Assembly: GCF_052161655.1 (NCBI RefSeq)
Contig: NZ_CP197418.1
Span: 3,410,001 to 3,474,000, forward strand
DNA from: Novipirellula sp052161655
GTDB lineage: Bacteria; Planctomycetota; Planctomycetia; Pirellulales; Pirellulaceae
Length of the DNA: 64,000 bases
Reading direction: 5' to 3'
Shown here: piece after piece, positions 1 to 8,183 of the stretch
How positions within the stretch are numbered: position 1 is the stretch's first letter
Layout: each line of letters opens with the position of its first letter
The notes under the pieces: model-generated
The model's input: the letters and a program-made list of their open reading frames with translations, nothing else
The model's database searches: none
Told to the model about the DNA's origin: nothing
Made by a program: the position numbers and the translations under genes

Positions 1-2
1 GC

Positions 3-1850
3 GATGCGGTGGTCGAAATCGATCCCGAGACGGGAATGGAACTTGATCGTGACTCGATTGGTTATGGCAACTACGACGGGATCGCGTCACTGAACGGTTT
101 GCTTTACATCTCGGATTACGTTACGGATGATATCAAGATTTTTGATCCGGTCAGCGATACGGTGATCGGCACTCTCGACATTAATGGTGTCAATTCTGGG
201 AAAAATATCGTCGGTGGACTTGGTGCAATCACGAACCCTGATGCGTTGGTAGCCACAACGGGTTCCAACGACGTGATCTTCATTGACCCCAATTCTGGCG
301 TTATTGTTTCGAAATTCACTCACGGAGGTGAGACAGATCAAGGTGTCGCCGTGCTGGGAGACGAGATCTTGCTGTCGTACACGAGCAAGTTTACGGGCAT
401 TGTTGCGTTCGATCGTGGAGGGGCATTTAAGCGCTCATTCCTGACCAACTTTCCATATTATGGGTTGGCTGGCAAAGATGTCAGTGACTTGGCGCACCGT
501 GTCTCACTTGGCGTCGCAGGCTCGATCGTGGGACTCGATTTTGGAAATCTGCCGTTAAACAAAATCCCGATCCCGGACGCAGGCGGACCGTATGCGATTG
601 ACGAAGGAAACGGCGTTTCTTTAGACGCCTCGGCATCGACCGATGGCGACGACGACGATTTGATCTATCGATGGGATCTCGATCTCGACGGTGAATTTGA
701 CGACGCAATCGGAGTGAGCCCAACCATTGATGCGCTGCAGCTTGCTGCCCTCGGCATTGCCGACGACGGAGACTACGCCATCTCAGTGTTGGTGGACGAC
801 GGCTTCGACACCAGCGTTTCGGGATCGATGATCACGATTCGAAATGTTGCGCCGAAGTTGACTGTCGAGCCGAACGTTGGTTTAGGCACTCAGTCTGAAA
901 AAGCAACGGTTGCTGACTCACTGACGATTCGCGGTAGTTTCAGCGATAACGGAATCCTCGATACGCATACAGTCGTCATAGATTGGGGCGAAATCGACGA
1001 CGCGGCAGCCAATGCCGATGACGACCGAACTGAATTCACGTTTGCAGCAGGCGATTCGAGTGTATTCGCGGGTAATCATCAGTACGCTACCGGGGGAATT
1101 TTTACGATCACTGTCATGGTAACGGACGATGACGGTGACGTTGCTATGAAATTGGCGTCTGAGCTATGGGTCAGTGGCGTACGTGTCGATCCAAACACAC
1201 GCGAGTTGCAGATTATCGGTACAAGTGGCAAGGACAAAGTCAGTGCCCGCGTAACCGGAGGTAGTGATGGTGGGTCCGATGGTGGTCATGACAATCCCAG
1301 TGTCAAAGTGGTCGCGAAACTGAATTTCGGCGGATCTGACGGTGGTAGTGACGGAGGATCTGATGGCGGTGCTGACGTTTACAACTTCAATCCGGACAAT
1401 ATCCAAACCGTTCGAATTGTCCTTGACGACGGCGACGACCACGCTGATCTCGGAGGGTCCGATGGTGATGCATGGTATGAATCGTCAGTCATCGAAGGTA
1501 ACGGCGGCAAAGATCGGCTGACCGGCGGAAGCGGAAACGACATCTTGATCGGCGGTGACGACGACGATCAACTTACGGGCGGCAATGGCTTCGACCTGTT
1601 GATCGGTGGGCTGGGCAAGGACAAATTGAAGGGTGGCGATGGCGATGATCTTCTTGTCGGCGGCTCCGTTGCGAATGAAAATGATATTGCTGCTCTAGAT
1701 GCCGCATTGGCCAACTGGATCGGCGGTGATCTGGCGTCGACCCTTGTTGATTTGGGGGAGGTCACGGACGACCTCGATAAAGATGATCTGAAGGGTGAAG
1801 ATGGGGCGGATCATTTGATCGATGGCCTCGGAGACAAGTTAAAGCCGTAA
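3..1850 (+). CDS. Secreted PKD / calcium-binding-repeat protein, 5' end missing
   Basis: C-terminal 616 codons of a larger gene: the frame is open to the window edge, so the GTG at 9 is only the first start inside the window. The first ~185 residues look like beta-propeller or surface-protein repeats. A PKD-like domain follows (about 189-277, starting PDAGGPYAIDEGNG), then a second immunoglobulin-like PKD segment (about 285-390). Residues 417-456 carry Ser-Asp-Gly-Gly repeats. From about 495 to 553 there are RTX-type glycine/aspartate nonapeptides (GGSGNDILIGGDDDDQLTGG), which in known families bind calcium outside the cell. The product is probably a cell-surface or exported adhesin or structural protein. 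No enzymatic domain is visible in this part. Confidence 0.75.
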   Translation, partial: DAVVEIDPETGMELDRDSIGYGNYDGIASLNGLLYISDYVTDDIKIFDPVSDTVIGTLDINGVNSGKNIVGGLGAITNPDALVATTGSNDVIFIDPNSGVIVSKFTHGGETDQGVAVLGDEILLSYTSKFTGIVAFDRGGAFKRSFLTNFPYYGLAGKDVSDLAHRVSLGVAGSIVGLDFGNLPLNKIPIPDAGGPYAIDEGNGVSLDASASTDGDDDDLIYRWDLDLDGEFDDAIGVSPTIDALQLAALGIADDGDYAISVLVDDGFDTSVSGSMITIRNVAPKLTVEPNVGLGTQSEKATVADSLTIRGSFSDNGILDTHTVVIDWGEIDDAAANADDDRTEFTFAAGDSSVFAGNHQYATGGIFTITVMVTDDDGDVAMKLASELWVSGVRVDPNTRELQIIGTSGKDKVSARVTGGSDGGSDGGHDNPSVKVVAKLNFGGSDGGSDGGSDGGADVYNFNPDNIQTVRIVLDDGDDHADLGGSDGDAWYESSVIEGNGGKDRLTGGSGNDILIGGDDDDQLTGGNGFDLLIGGLGKDKLKGGDGDDLLVGGSVANENDIAALDAALANWIGGDLASTLVDLGEVTDDLDKDDLKGEDGADHLIDGLGDKLKP

Positions 1851-1895
1851 ACTTCACGCCGCGAGCCTTTATCCGAAGCATTTCGGATTTTACCA

Positions 1896-1933
1896 AGTCC
1901 ACGTTGCGCAGCAGATAGAACGCAACGTGGACT
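1896..1933. terminator. Perfect 13-bp inverted repeat after the PKD/RTX gene
   Basis: Arms AGTCCACGTTGCG (1896-1908) and CGCAACGTGGACT (1921-1933) pair perfectly around a 12-nt loop, 45 bases after the stop. There is no T-tract, so a terminator role is inferred from position only. Confidence 0.45.
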
Positions 1934-2546
1934 CGCAATTCGTATTGCGAATCGAGAGATAGAATCACTCGATTGGCTGCTCAAGAACAATCCGCGTGTC
2001 GAGATTTAGGTATCAATTGGCTATCCCTTCATTGTCTATCTTGGGTGTGCCCGTCGGGGCTCCACATCAACCTGCTCATCGGGAGTAGATCGGCCTTGAA
2101 TCTCCGCGCGATATACTGCTAACCGAACATCGGGGACGGCGTGAATTACCCGGCACCGGCTGGACCTACCCAACCTACGGCATTGGCGTCGATGTCGTCC
2201 CTCAACGACGGGCAAGGTGGCATTGACTTTGATTTTGCAGCCGACGGATTCCGTTTGTTCGCTGATCCTGACTGGTGGCGTCTCGTTATCTTCATGCGGC
2301 GAATCATTCACGACAAATTCGTTGACTGTTTGGTTCACCCCGATATCATTGAAGACCCTGATCGGAATGAATCTATCGTAATCGGCTAACCCCAACTCTC
2401 GTGAAGGCGGATCTCCATCGAATGTGGCTGACCGGCGGAGTCAGGTTGGTTTGGCAATCGCAATGTCATTCGTCGCCGACGGCCAATTCGCTTTATTAGG
2501 CGAATGAAACTATCCAAAAAGCCCGAATCGAATTAGGCAGATCAAC
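1934..2546. other. 613-bp gap without a convincing gene
   Basis: Two overlapping frames (82 codons on plus at 2141-2389, 119 codons on minus at 2036-2395) are open here. Neither has a recognisable domain, signal peptide or Shine-Dalgarno. It may hold a decayed gene, since the minus frame begins with an ordinary-looking acidic/aliphatic composition before turning arginine-rich. Confidence 0.4.
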
Positions 2547-3302
2547 ATGAAGCTCGTCCTGTTTACACTTTGCCTCATTGCAGTCGAGGCTTCAGCATAC
2601 GCTCAGACCAGCTTGCTCACGGTCGCGGATTTCGAGACAAACGATCTCTCGCAACTTGGCACTCAGCAAGCGCAAGGCGACTCGTTGAGCGTTGTGACTT
2701 CACCGGTGCGGGCGGGGAAATATGCGGTCCGAACACTGCTTCGTGCCAGCGATCCCAAAGTTCATCGTGGTCAGCGGGCGGAATTCACCGATGACCGGAG
2801 ACGGACGAAGATCGAAATGGAAAAGGATTACTGGTATGGTTTGAGTGTGTTCATCCCCGGCGACTTCGCCGCGCCCACCAAGACGGATGCGGTGATTTTT
2901 CAATGGCACACCCAGCAAGGTGGCCCAAGTCCCGTGCTTGCGATCCGCGTGCAAAGTGGCGAGTGGAAGATCACCAGCGATGCGACAGAAAAACGCCGCA
3001 CTTTGGCAAAGCTTCCTTTCGAGAAGGGGCGATGGACAGACTGGGTGGTGCATGCGCGCTGGTCTGCAGAGGCCAAGGGGTTTTGGACGATCTGGAAGGA
3101 CGGAATCGAAGTCGTGAATGAGTCTGGCATTATCACACAATATCCTGAAGCACTCGGACCGTATGCAAAGTTCGGCCAGTATCATAGCGTCGATGAGGTG
3201 CCACAGAATATCGTCTATTTCGATGAATACCGGGTGGCCGGTCCGAACGGCAGCTATGACGTGGTGGCTCCACCCGGCACCCGCGTGCCGCAAAATCCGT
3301 AG
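2547..3302 (+). CDS. Secreted polysaccharide lyase, heparin-lyase-I-like
   Basis: 251 residues with a clear signal peptide (about 1-20, cleavage after SAYAQ). The mature part has the layout of the Pfam Polysacc_lyase/heparin lyase I family. An early beta-strand region ends in an Arg/Glu pair (HRGQRAEFTDD), then comes YWYGLSVFIPGDF, a conserved-looking FQWHTQQGGPSPVLAI segment, and a late Tyr-containing strand (FDEYRVAG). Such jelly-roll proteins cleave acidic polysaccharides by beta-elimination; the substrate here cannot be read from sequence. The gene stands alone, with no sulfatase or transporter beside it. The ATG at 2547 is preferred because the signal peptide starts there. A catalytically inactive glycan-binding relative remains possible. 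Confidence 0.7.
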   Translation: MKLVLFTLCLIAVEASAYAQTSLLTVADFETNDLSQLGTQQAQGDSLSVVTSPVRAGKYAVRTLLRASDPKVHRGQRAEFTDDRRRTKIEMEKDYWYGLSVFIPGDFAAPTKTDAVIFQWHTQQGGPSPVLAIRVQSGEWKITSDATEKRRTLAKLPFEKGRWTDWVVHARWSAEAKGFWTIWKDGIEVVNESGIITQYPEALGPYAKFGQYHSVDEVPQNIVYFDEYRVAGPNGSYDVVAPPGTRVPQNP

Positions 3303-4259
3303 TGCTCTCCCTCCCAAAACCCGCCGCTGATTGGGTTTGCCTCTTTTGTCCCTTGCCGCTCATTATCGCCGCACCGAGGTGTTCTGCCATCCAGGCCAAG
3401 TGACCAATGGCCGAATCGACTAACTAAGCGATGCTCGTGCGGACTGGCAAGGTCTGATAGACGAGCGGGTGCGAAGGATTGCTTGGGTACCTGCTAGCGG
3501 TGGGAGCAGAGGGAGAGTTGGGAGTTGCTTGCTCGAGAGAAACACCGAGGCGCGTCCGCAAGTGCCAGAAGATAGCGTATGCAGGACAGAAAGATTGTTG
3601 CGACAGAACGATTTGAAAGACGGGGCGTTGGGTGCCTTATCTTCCTACCTCTATTTTCCTACCAACTTTTTTGCTGGTGTGGCCGGAGAATTGGGATATA
3701 GGAACGTGCCGTTTCTAATGCGTCGGGCTACGCCCCTTCTCGTCTCTCATTCAACATTGGCGTCGATCGCTATCGCCGCTTCCGCGGTTAGGTTGCATCG
3801 CTCATTCACGCCCATTAGCGTGATTCGCGTGCAAACGTTTAGGTGCGGTATTGCGCCACGAATCAAGCGAATTTCCACGAATCTCAATGCTCGTGGTGCG
3901 GACTTGATCGCGATTGGGGAGTGCGGCCTGATGCCAGGTGAGAAGTGTCGGCTTAAGAACCGGATGCGTTAACATCGCCCGCTGGCAATGCGGTTGGCGG
4001 TTCGGAGCAATTCGGTGATACATTGATCCGTGTTAAATTGAACAAGGATCAAATATTGTGACACCGCAAGGAAGAAAACCGTGGTAAACCGTGAATGCAA
4101 ACCTTAATCTAATCTAAAGAGACCTCGGTCAACTCGCCCGAAGTACGCGAGCTGGCGTTTTTGAAGCGGTAAATCTCTCACGCGGCCCAGCTGAACACAA
4201 ACGCTATCCGACTGAAAGCAAACCCTGTACTGCATCGTTCCGGTTTTCGAGGGATTGGC
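3303..4259. other. 957-bp gap dominated by intergenic repeat
   Basis: No supportable gene. It holds the first copy of the ~270-bp dispersed repeat (3515-3780) and, near 3865-3900, a short stretch resembling sequence at 5925-5965 downstream of the second copy. The 167-codon frame at 3469-3972 runs through the repeat and is not credited as coding. Confidence 0.6.
3515..3780. repeat. Dispersed intergenic repeat, copy 1
   Basis: Matches 5213-5565. Shared landmarks are GTTGCTTGCTCGAGAG, then AGACGG after an identical stretch at 3592-3622, and ATGCGTCGGGCTACGCCCCT. Copy 1 lacks about 90 bases present in copy 2 after the first landmark. Confidence 0.8.
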
Positions 4260-4607
4260 ATGAACATATCCACAGAGCATTCGAACGACCCGATCGAAGT
4301 ATCACACCAGCAGAGCCGCAACCAGTTGGAGTGGAATCGGCGGCATTACAAAGCTGCATTCCTGATGATGATTGCGATCATCGCGTGTGGCATCTTGTTC
4401 GTAGTCCCTCAGTATTTTCCATCCCGTTTCGCGGGGATCACGTTGGGCATCGGTCCCGCAACTTACATGACTGGCTATCTGTGTTTGTACCCAAACTCGT
4501 TGTGCAACCGCACTGGATCGCTGAATACTGCAATCTGTCTCATTGCCTTTTTGTGGCTTGTCGCAATAGGTTCCGTAGCGGCGTTTGTATCGGGCGTCAT
4601 TGAGTAG
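4260..4607 (+). CDS. Small three-helix membrane protein, unknown
   Basis: 115 residues. A polar N-terminus of about 30 residues (rich in Glu, Asn, Gln, Arg) is followed by three hydrophobic segments at about 31-50, 57-76 and 88-112, so it should be an inner-membrane protein. The second and third segments contain cysteines (YLCLYPNSLCNRTG) that could lie at the membrane surface. No family is recognised. It is followed by a small secreted-protein gene on the same strand after a 131-bp gap. The ATG at 4260 comes right after a GC-rich leader without a strong Shine-Dalgarno, so the start is uncertain. Confidence 0.6.
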   Translation: MNISTEHSNDPIEVSHQQSRNQLEWNRRHYKAAFLMMIAIIACGILFVVPQYFPSRFAGITLGIGPATYMTGYLCLYPNSLCNRTGSLNTAICLIAFLWLVAIGSVAAFVSGVIE

Positions 4608-4738
4608 CATCTCTACATTCGAGTTCGACCGTGGGGAACAAAACACGCAACGGCGGTCGTTATGCCGTGAATCCAAGAACCTGCGACGGGGCAGCGCGAC
4701 AAACCACAACGAATCACCACTGTTTGGAGCAATTTGTC

Positions 4739-5203
4739 ATGAATCGATTTACAGGCATTCTGGTAATGATCATGGTGGTCTGCGCGGTGCGACAGGCGAG
4801 CGGGGATGTGTCGATTGAAGACAGAGGGTCGTGGCCCAAAACGTGGCCAACGCAATTGGATTCGCTCAGGGAGAAATCTCGTACTTTGGAAGGTCCGCTC
4901 GCTGGCTACTTTTCCTATGAGATCCCTTTCACAAAGCGACAGGATTTCGAATCGTCTTGGTCTGCGTTGCTGAAAGTCAGGAGCCCTGAGTATCCCATCA
5001 CTCTTGTTCGAACTTCCTATGGGGCAGTAAAAGCAGGTGTCGTCATCAATTCGTCCCCAATTCCCTCGCGGGATACTAATACCACGACTGTCATCGTGCT
5101 TGTCGTTGATGGGGACGTTGTCGATTTGAATCGAATAAAACTTCCCGGAAACACGCACATCCAAGATGAACGATTTAAAGACGACGGTATCAGGAAGCCG
5201 TGA
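4739..5203 (+). CDS. Small secreted protein, unknown
   Basis: 154 residues from the ATG at 4739. A longer in-frame version starts at 4631, but only the internal Met begins a signal peptide (MNRFTGILVMIMVVCAV, cleavage near QASG), so 4739 is chosen. The mature chain has a WPKTWPTQLDSLREKSRTLEG stretch (quoted in part: WPKTWPTQLDSLREK), a mixed alpha/beta middle and a hydrophobic strand (TVIVLVVDGDVVDL). No family recognised. It lies just upstream of the second dispersed repeat copy, which begins 10 bases after the stop. Confidence 0.6.
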   Translation: MNRFTGILVMIMVVCAVRQASGDVSIEDRGSWPKTWPTQLDSLREKSRTLEGPLAGYFSYEIPFTKRQDFESSWSALLKVRSPEYPITLVRTSYGAVKAGVVINSSPIPSRDTNTTTVIVLVVDGDVVDLNRIKLPGNTHIQDERFKDDGIRKP

Positions 5204-5212
5204 GTGAGTTGG

Positions 5213-5565
5213 GAGTTGGGAATTGCTTGCTCGAGAGGAACACCGAGACGCTTTGGCAAGTCGTTTGATGTGGTGACTTGGTGTTATTTCGGCAGAGGGA
5301 AGGCGATTGTGCCGGCCGGTGCTCCCGGTGCAGATTGATACGTTGTGTTCGCAGGTGCCAGGAGATCGCGGATGCAAGACAGAAAGATTGTTGCGACAGA
5401 ACGATTTGAAAGACGGTTCGTTGAGTGCCCTATCTTCCTACCTCCATTTTTCTACCAAGCTCTTTGCCGGTGTTGCTGGGATACAGGAACGTGCGGATTC
5501 TAATGCGTCGGGCTACGCCCCTTCTCGTCTCTCACTCAACATTGGCATCCATCGCTGCCGCTGCT
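5213..5565. repeat. Dispersed intergenic repeat, copy 2
   Basis: Counterpart of 3515-3780. The 3' part (5351-5565) aligns nearly without gaps to 3558-3780. Copy 2 carries roughly 90 extra bases (about 5257-5350) between the two conserved blocks. Confidence 0.8.
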
Positions 5566-5636
5566 AACGCCGCTAATATGGTAGCGACGTGTCCGAAACC
5601 CCAAGCTTCCGCGTTTTGAAGTTGCGCTATTTGCTG

Positions 5637-5807
5637 TCGCGGAGCGACAAATTTCGATAGCCTCGGACTTTAGTCCGAGGGCTTTTCACCAATAACAATC
5701 GAGTCCCAGCGGGACGTTTTGTGACTTGATCGTTCGCCACAGAACGTCGCTCCGCGACTTGGTGCCAGTTTCAGAACCGAAACCTTGGACTAAAGTCCAA
5801 GGCTATC
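5637..5807. repeat. Nested palindromic element
   Basis: Two 25-base arms (5656-5680 and 5783-5807, 23 of 25 complementary) each fold into their own hairpin (CCTCGGACT/AGTCCGAGG and CCTTGGACT/AGTCCAAGG). A further pair TCGCGGAGCGAC (5637-5648) and GTCGCTCCGCGA (5746-5757) is perfectly complementary. The element lies in the gap between convergent genes. Confidence 0.7.
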
Positions 5808-5993
5808 CCAGAAAGTGCCTCCGGCACAAAAACAGCAACTTCTAAACTTCCGCGTGAGGCTACATGCTGCCGCCGCTCTCAAGGCTAGTTTGCATTGTTG
5901 GTTTACTGGATTTGCCGCGAATCAGACGAAATTCCAAGAATCTCAACATTCGTTAGCGACGCCTAGCAACAAGGCAAACGGCGGTTCTGATAA

Positions 5994-6161
5994 CTATTTC
6001 GGCTCGACGTAGTTCTCGTAGCCTTCACCTTGCGATTGAGCTTGATACGCGTCAATCGTAGTTTGGTCGAGTCCGGTGGACACAGGGGCTGCTTCTTTCT
6101 CGCTACAACCAAGTGAGAACACGAGAAACAAACAACTCAACAACAATAGGGATCGCATCAT
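5994..6161 (-). CDS. Small lipoprotein downstream of DUF1559 gene
   Basis: 55 residues, too short for many gene callers. The N-terminus is a lipoprotein signal: two Met, Arg, a leucine-rich core and the lipobox SLGC, so Cys would be lipidated (residue 19 from the first ATG). The mature part is short and polar (SEKEAAPVSTGLDQTTIDAY) and ends in Tyr/Glu-rich residues. Two adjacent ATG codons (6161 and 6158) are possible starts; GAAAGG lies 8 bases before the first. It follows the DUF1559 gene on the same strand, an arrangement common in planctomycetes, but a strong terminator hairpin separates them, so it may need its own promoter or read-through. Function unknown. Confidence 0.65.
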   Translation of the reverse strand: MMRSLLLLSCLFLVFSLGCSEKEAAPVSTGLDQTTIDAYQAQSQGEGYENYVEPK

Positions 6162-6340
6162 TCAGATAGCCTTTCGAAACAAATATGATTTTTACTCGAG
6201 CCCAGGAAGACTCGAACCGTTTGAGTGACAACAAAACTTTTAAAATCGCGACTCACTTGGCAATGCGTTATCTGTGTGTCAACGATTGAGTCGCAAGGAA
6301 GGTAGAAGCTGGCCAAGTTTAACTCAGACAGCTTCCAAAA

Positions 6341-6373
6341 AAGCCTCTGTCTTATCGCTTAAGACAGAGGCTT
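6341..6373 (-). terminator. Rho-independent terminator of the DUF1559 gene
   Basis: Perfect 14-bp stem (6341-6354 with 6360-6373, outer sequence AAGCCTCTGTC) and a 5-nt loop. Read on the minus strand it is followed by a run of T (complement of CCAAAAAAG at 6335-6343). It lies 28 bases after the DUF1559 stop. Confidence 0.85.
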
Positions 6374-6400
6374 TATGTTTTCGGTCTCATCAACGCTTTA

Positions 6401-7618
6401 CTAGAAGCTGAGGTCAACCGTTTCTTTGGAAGCTCGTGTTCCCAGTGCGCCCCACACGCCATATTGGCTTTGCAGGCCTACCGCTGGGGAACCTGCTCGG
6501 GTGTCAGGCTCTGGAGTTGTTGAGGTCCCGGCATCAATCGATTCAGTGATGAATTTGACCGCTCCGTCGCCCATCAAGACATGGCAACCACCTTGATGGC
6601 GACTCGAAGGAGGTGCTACTGCATCGCGTCGATCGTCTTTCTCGGAGCACAGTGCCTTGTTGGGCGCCAAGACGGTGAAGACAGCTGAGTAGACTGGCAT
6701 TCGATCGGCCCAGCGGTATCCTCGTCCGAAGTTGGCGTTCACGGTCGCAGCGGCTGGCCAGAACTGAGGGCGAGCGGGATCGACTTGATCTTGCCCGTAC
6801 GAGGGATTTAGCCGGCATTGGTTTTTTTCCGCAGGAGCACCATAGGGATCATTGGTGGGCAACGATGTGCGAGCGTCTTTATCGCCGAGATCGGTCGCCA
6901 ATTCACCCATAATGATCGTGTTGGCCAAACCATCCAAAATGTCTCTAAATCCGGTTTGGCGACCAGGCATAAACGCACCTCGATACGCAGCGTTAGCCAT
7001 GGATGCGGTTCCAGTCGTCCCGGAGTACGGATAAGTCGCGCCGCTTGCGAGGGTCGTGATATTGAGATAACTGTCACGGCTGTTGACCGCGGAATCACCT
7101 AAGCATGCGCCATAGTTGGTGCGTCCTAGGGCTGGAAGTCCCGTTCCAGGGTCGCTCGGACATCGCAAGGATGGAAGCTCAGTCGCCCACGGGGTATACG
7201 CGAGCCGATCAGGTGTCGGTCCCATGGCTGGCCAAATGGCAGGCGTACCGGCGCTGTTGACCAGCGGGTTGCTGATTTGTTCCCAAATCGCCTGCTGTTC
7301 CATGAAAGGTGTCAATCCAACCAGAATCGATTGTCGGTAATTGTTGGTTGTATCGACATTGTCCCAGTCGTTATTGCCGAGTGCTGCTTGCGTTCCTCCG
7401 CCGTGGATCGGCAGCTTGTCATACGCAGAGTGATAGTTGTGGACAGCCAAGCCAAGTTGCTTGAAGTTGTTGCTACAGCTCATCCGGCGAGCGGCTTCAC
7501 GTGCTGCCTGGACTGCCGGCAACAGGAGTCCAACAAGGACGCCAATAATGGCGATAACGACGAGGAGTTCGACGAGTGTGAAGCCACTACGTCCTGAATC
7601 ACGATGGGTCATTCGCAT
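6401..7618 (-). CDS. DUF1559 domain protein with prepilin-type N-terminus
   Basis: 405 residues. A short basic leader is followed by the type IV pilin/pseudopilin cleavage motif GFTLVELLVVIAIIG (about 12-26) and a long hydrophobic helix, then REAARRMSCSNNFKQLGLA, the hallmark entry to DUF1559. Near the C-terminus is the H-x9-DG motif (HQGGCHVLMGDG) that defines these planctomycete proteins. They occur in very many paralogues per genome and are thought to be exported and processed by a prepilin peptidase; their role is unknown. A second in-frame ATG lies two codons downstream (7612). A terminator and a small lipoprotein gene follow. Confidence 0.93.
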   Translation of the reverse strand: MRMTHRDSGRSGFTLVELLVVIAIIGVLVGLLLPAVQAAREAARRMSCSNNFKQLGLAVHNYHSAYDKLPIHGGGTQAALGNNDWDNVDTTNNYRQSILVGLTPFMEQQAIWEQISNPLVNSAGTPAIWPAMGPTPDRLAYTPWATELPSLRCPSDPGTGLPALGRTNYGACLGDSAVNSRDSYLNITTLASGATYPYSGTTGTASMANAAYRGAFMPGRQTGFRDILDGLANTIIMGELATDLGDKDARTSLPTNDPYGAPAEKNQCRLNPSYGQDQVDPARPQFWPAAATVNANFGRGYRWADRMPVYSAVFTVLAPNKALCSEKDDRRDAVAPPSSRHQGGCHVLMGDGAVKFITESIDAGTSTTPEPDTRAGSPAVGLQSQYGVWGALGTRASKETVDLSF

Positions 7619-8183
7619 ACCTGAAGAAAGAATGTGGAAAGTTGAAAAGCATGTTTTTTAGACGTTACCAAGTGATGTTTTTCTGAGTCACCCATTGATT
7701 CTGTCACCGTCTCCACTAGTAAACTCCTCGCCTGTACAAATGTTTTGAGAAACTTTTCGTTTTCTACAAAGATTTGGCAGAGGATTCGACAGAGCCTCAG
7801 TGCGAACACTTGCACATCAGAATTTGGTAGAGCGGTTGTCTTGCCACGAGAAAATATCGAGGGGCGAAGTAAAGGAGAAGGGGAGTATCACTTAGATGAT
7901 TTCCTGGTGAATAGACCGCCAGGATCGGATATGCGACAATCATTAGTAGCCCCAATATCGCCTACGATATGACCGACTGACGCAAAGCAGGGCGATTTAG
8001 GACCGAGCGGAAAATGAATGTCACGTTTCAGGTGGGGCCGGTTCCCACCGGACGTCCTTGACGGCTCGATGGAATCGGCCGGTAGGGAGCGGCCCTACGC
8101 TCAGCTAATTGCCGCTCGATCCTTCCTCGGACACTGCTGGCTGTACATGTGAAATATCACCCGACTTTTCTGAACCCGCCTAG
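7619..8183. other. 565-bp divergent intergenic region
   Basis: Separates DUF1559 (minus) from astB (plus), so it must contain both promoters; none is clear enough to mark. It holds the imperfect palindrome at 8034-8096. No convincing small gene seen. Confidence 0.5.
8034..8096. repeat. Imperfect GC-rich inverted repeat
   Basis: GGGGCCGGTTCCCACCGG (8034-8051) is partly complementary to CCGGTAGGGAGCGGCCCT (8079-8096), 14 of 18 positions by hand. It resembles the dispersed palindromic repeats elsewhere in the window. Confidence 0.5.

Noticed and set aside
1258..1380. Short repeats that could suggest a CRISPR-like array
   Set aside because: They are in-frame SDGG codon repeats inside a coding region, without spacers of constant length.
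2036..2395. 119-codon minus frame and overlapping 82-codon plus frame
   Set aside because: No domain, signal peptide or ribosome site in either; kept only as a gap note because a decayed gene is possible.
3469..3972. 167-codon plus frame across the dispersed repeat
   Set aside because: Frame is not preserved in the second repeat copy at 5213-5565, which argues against coding.
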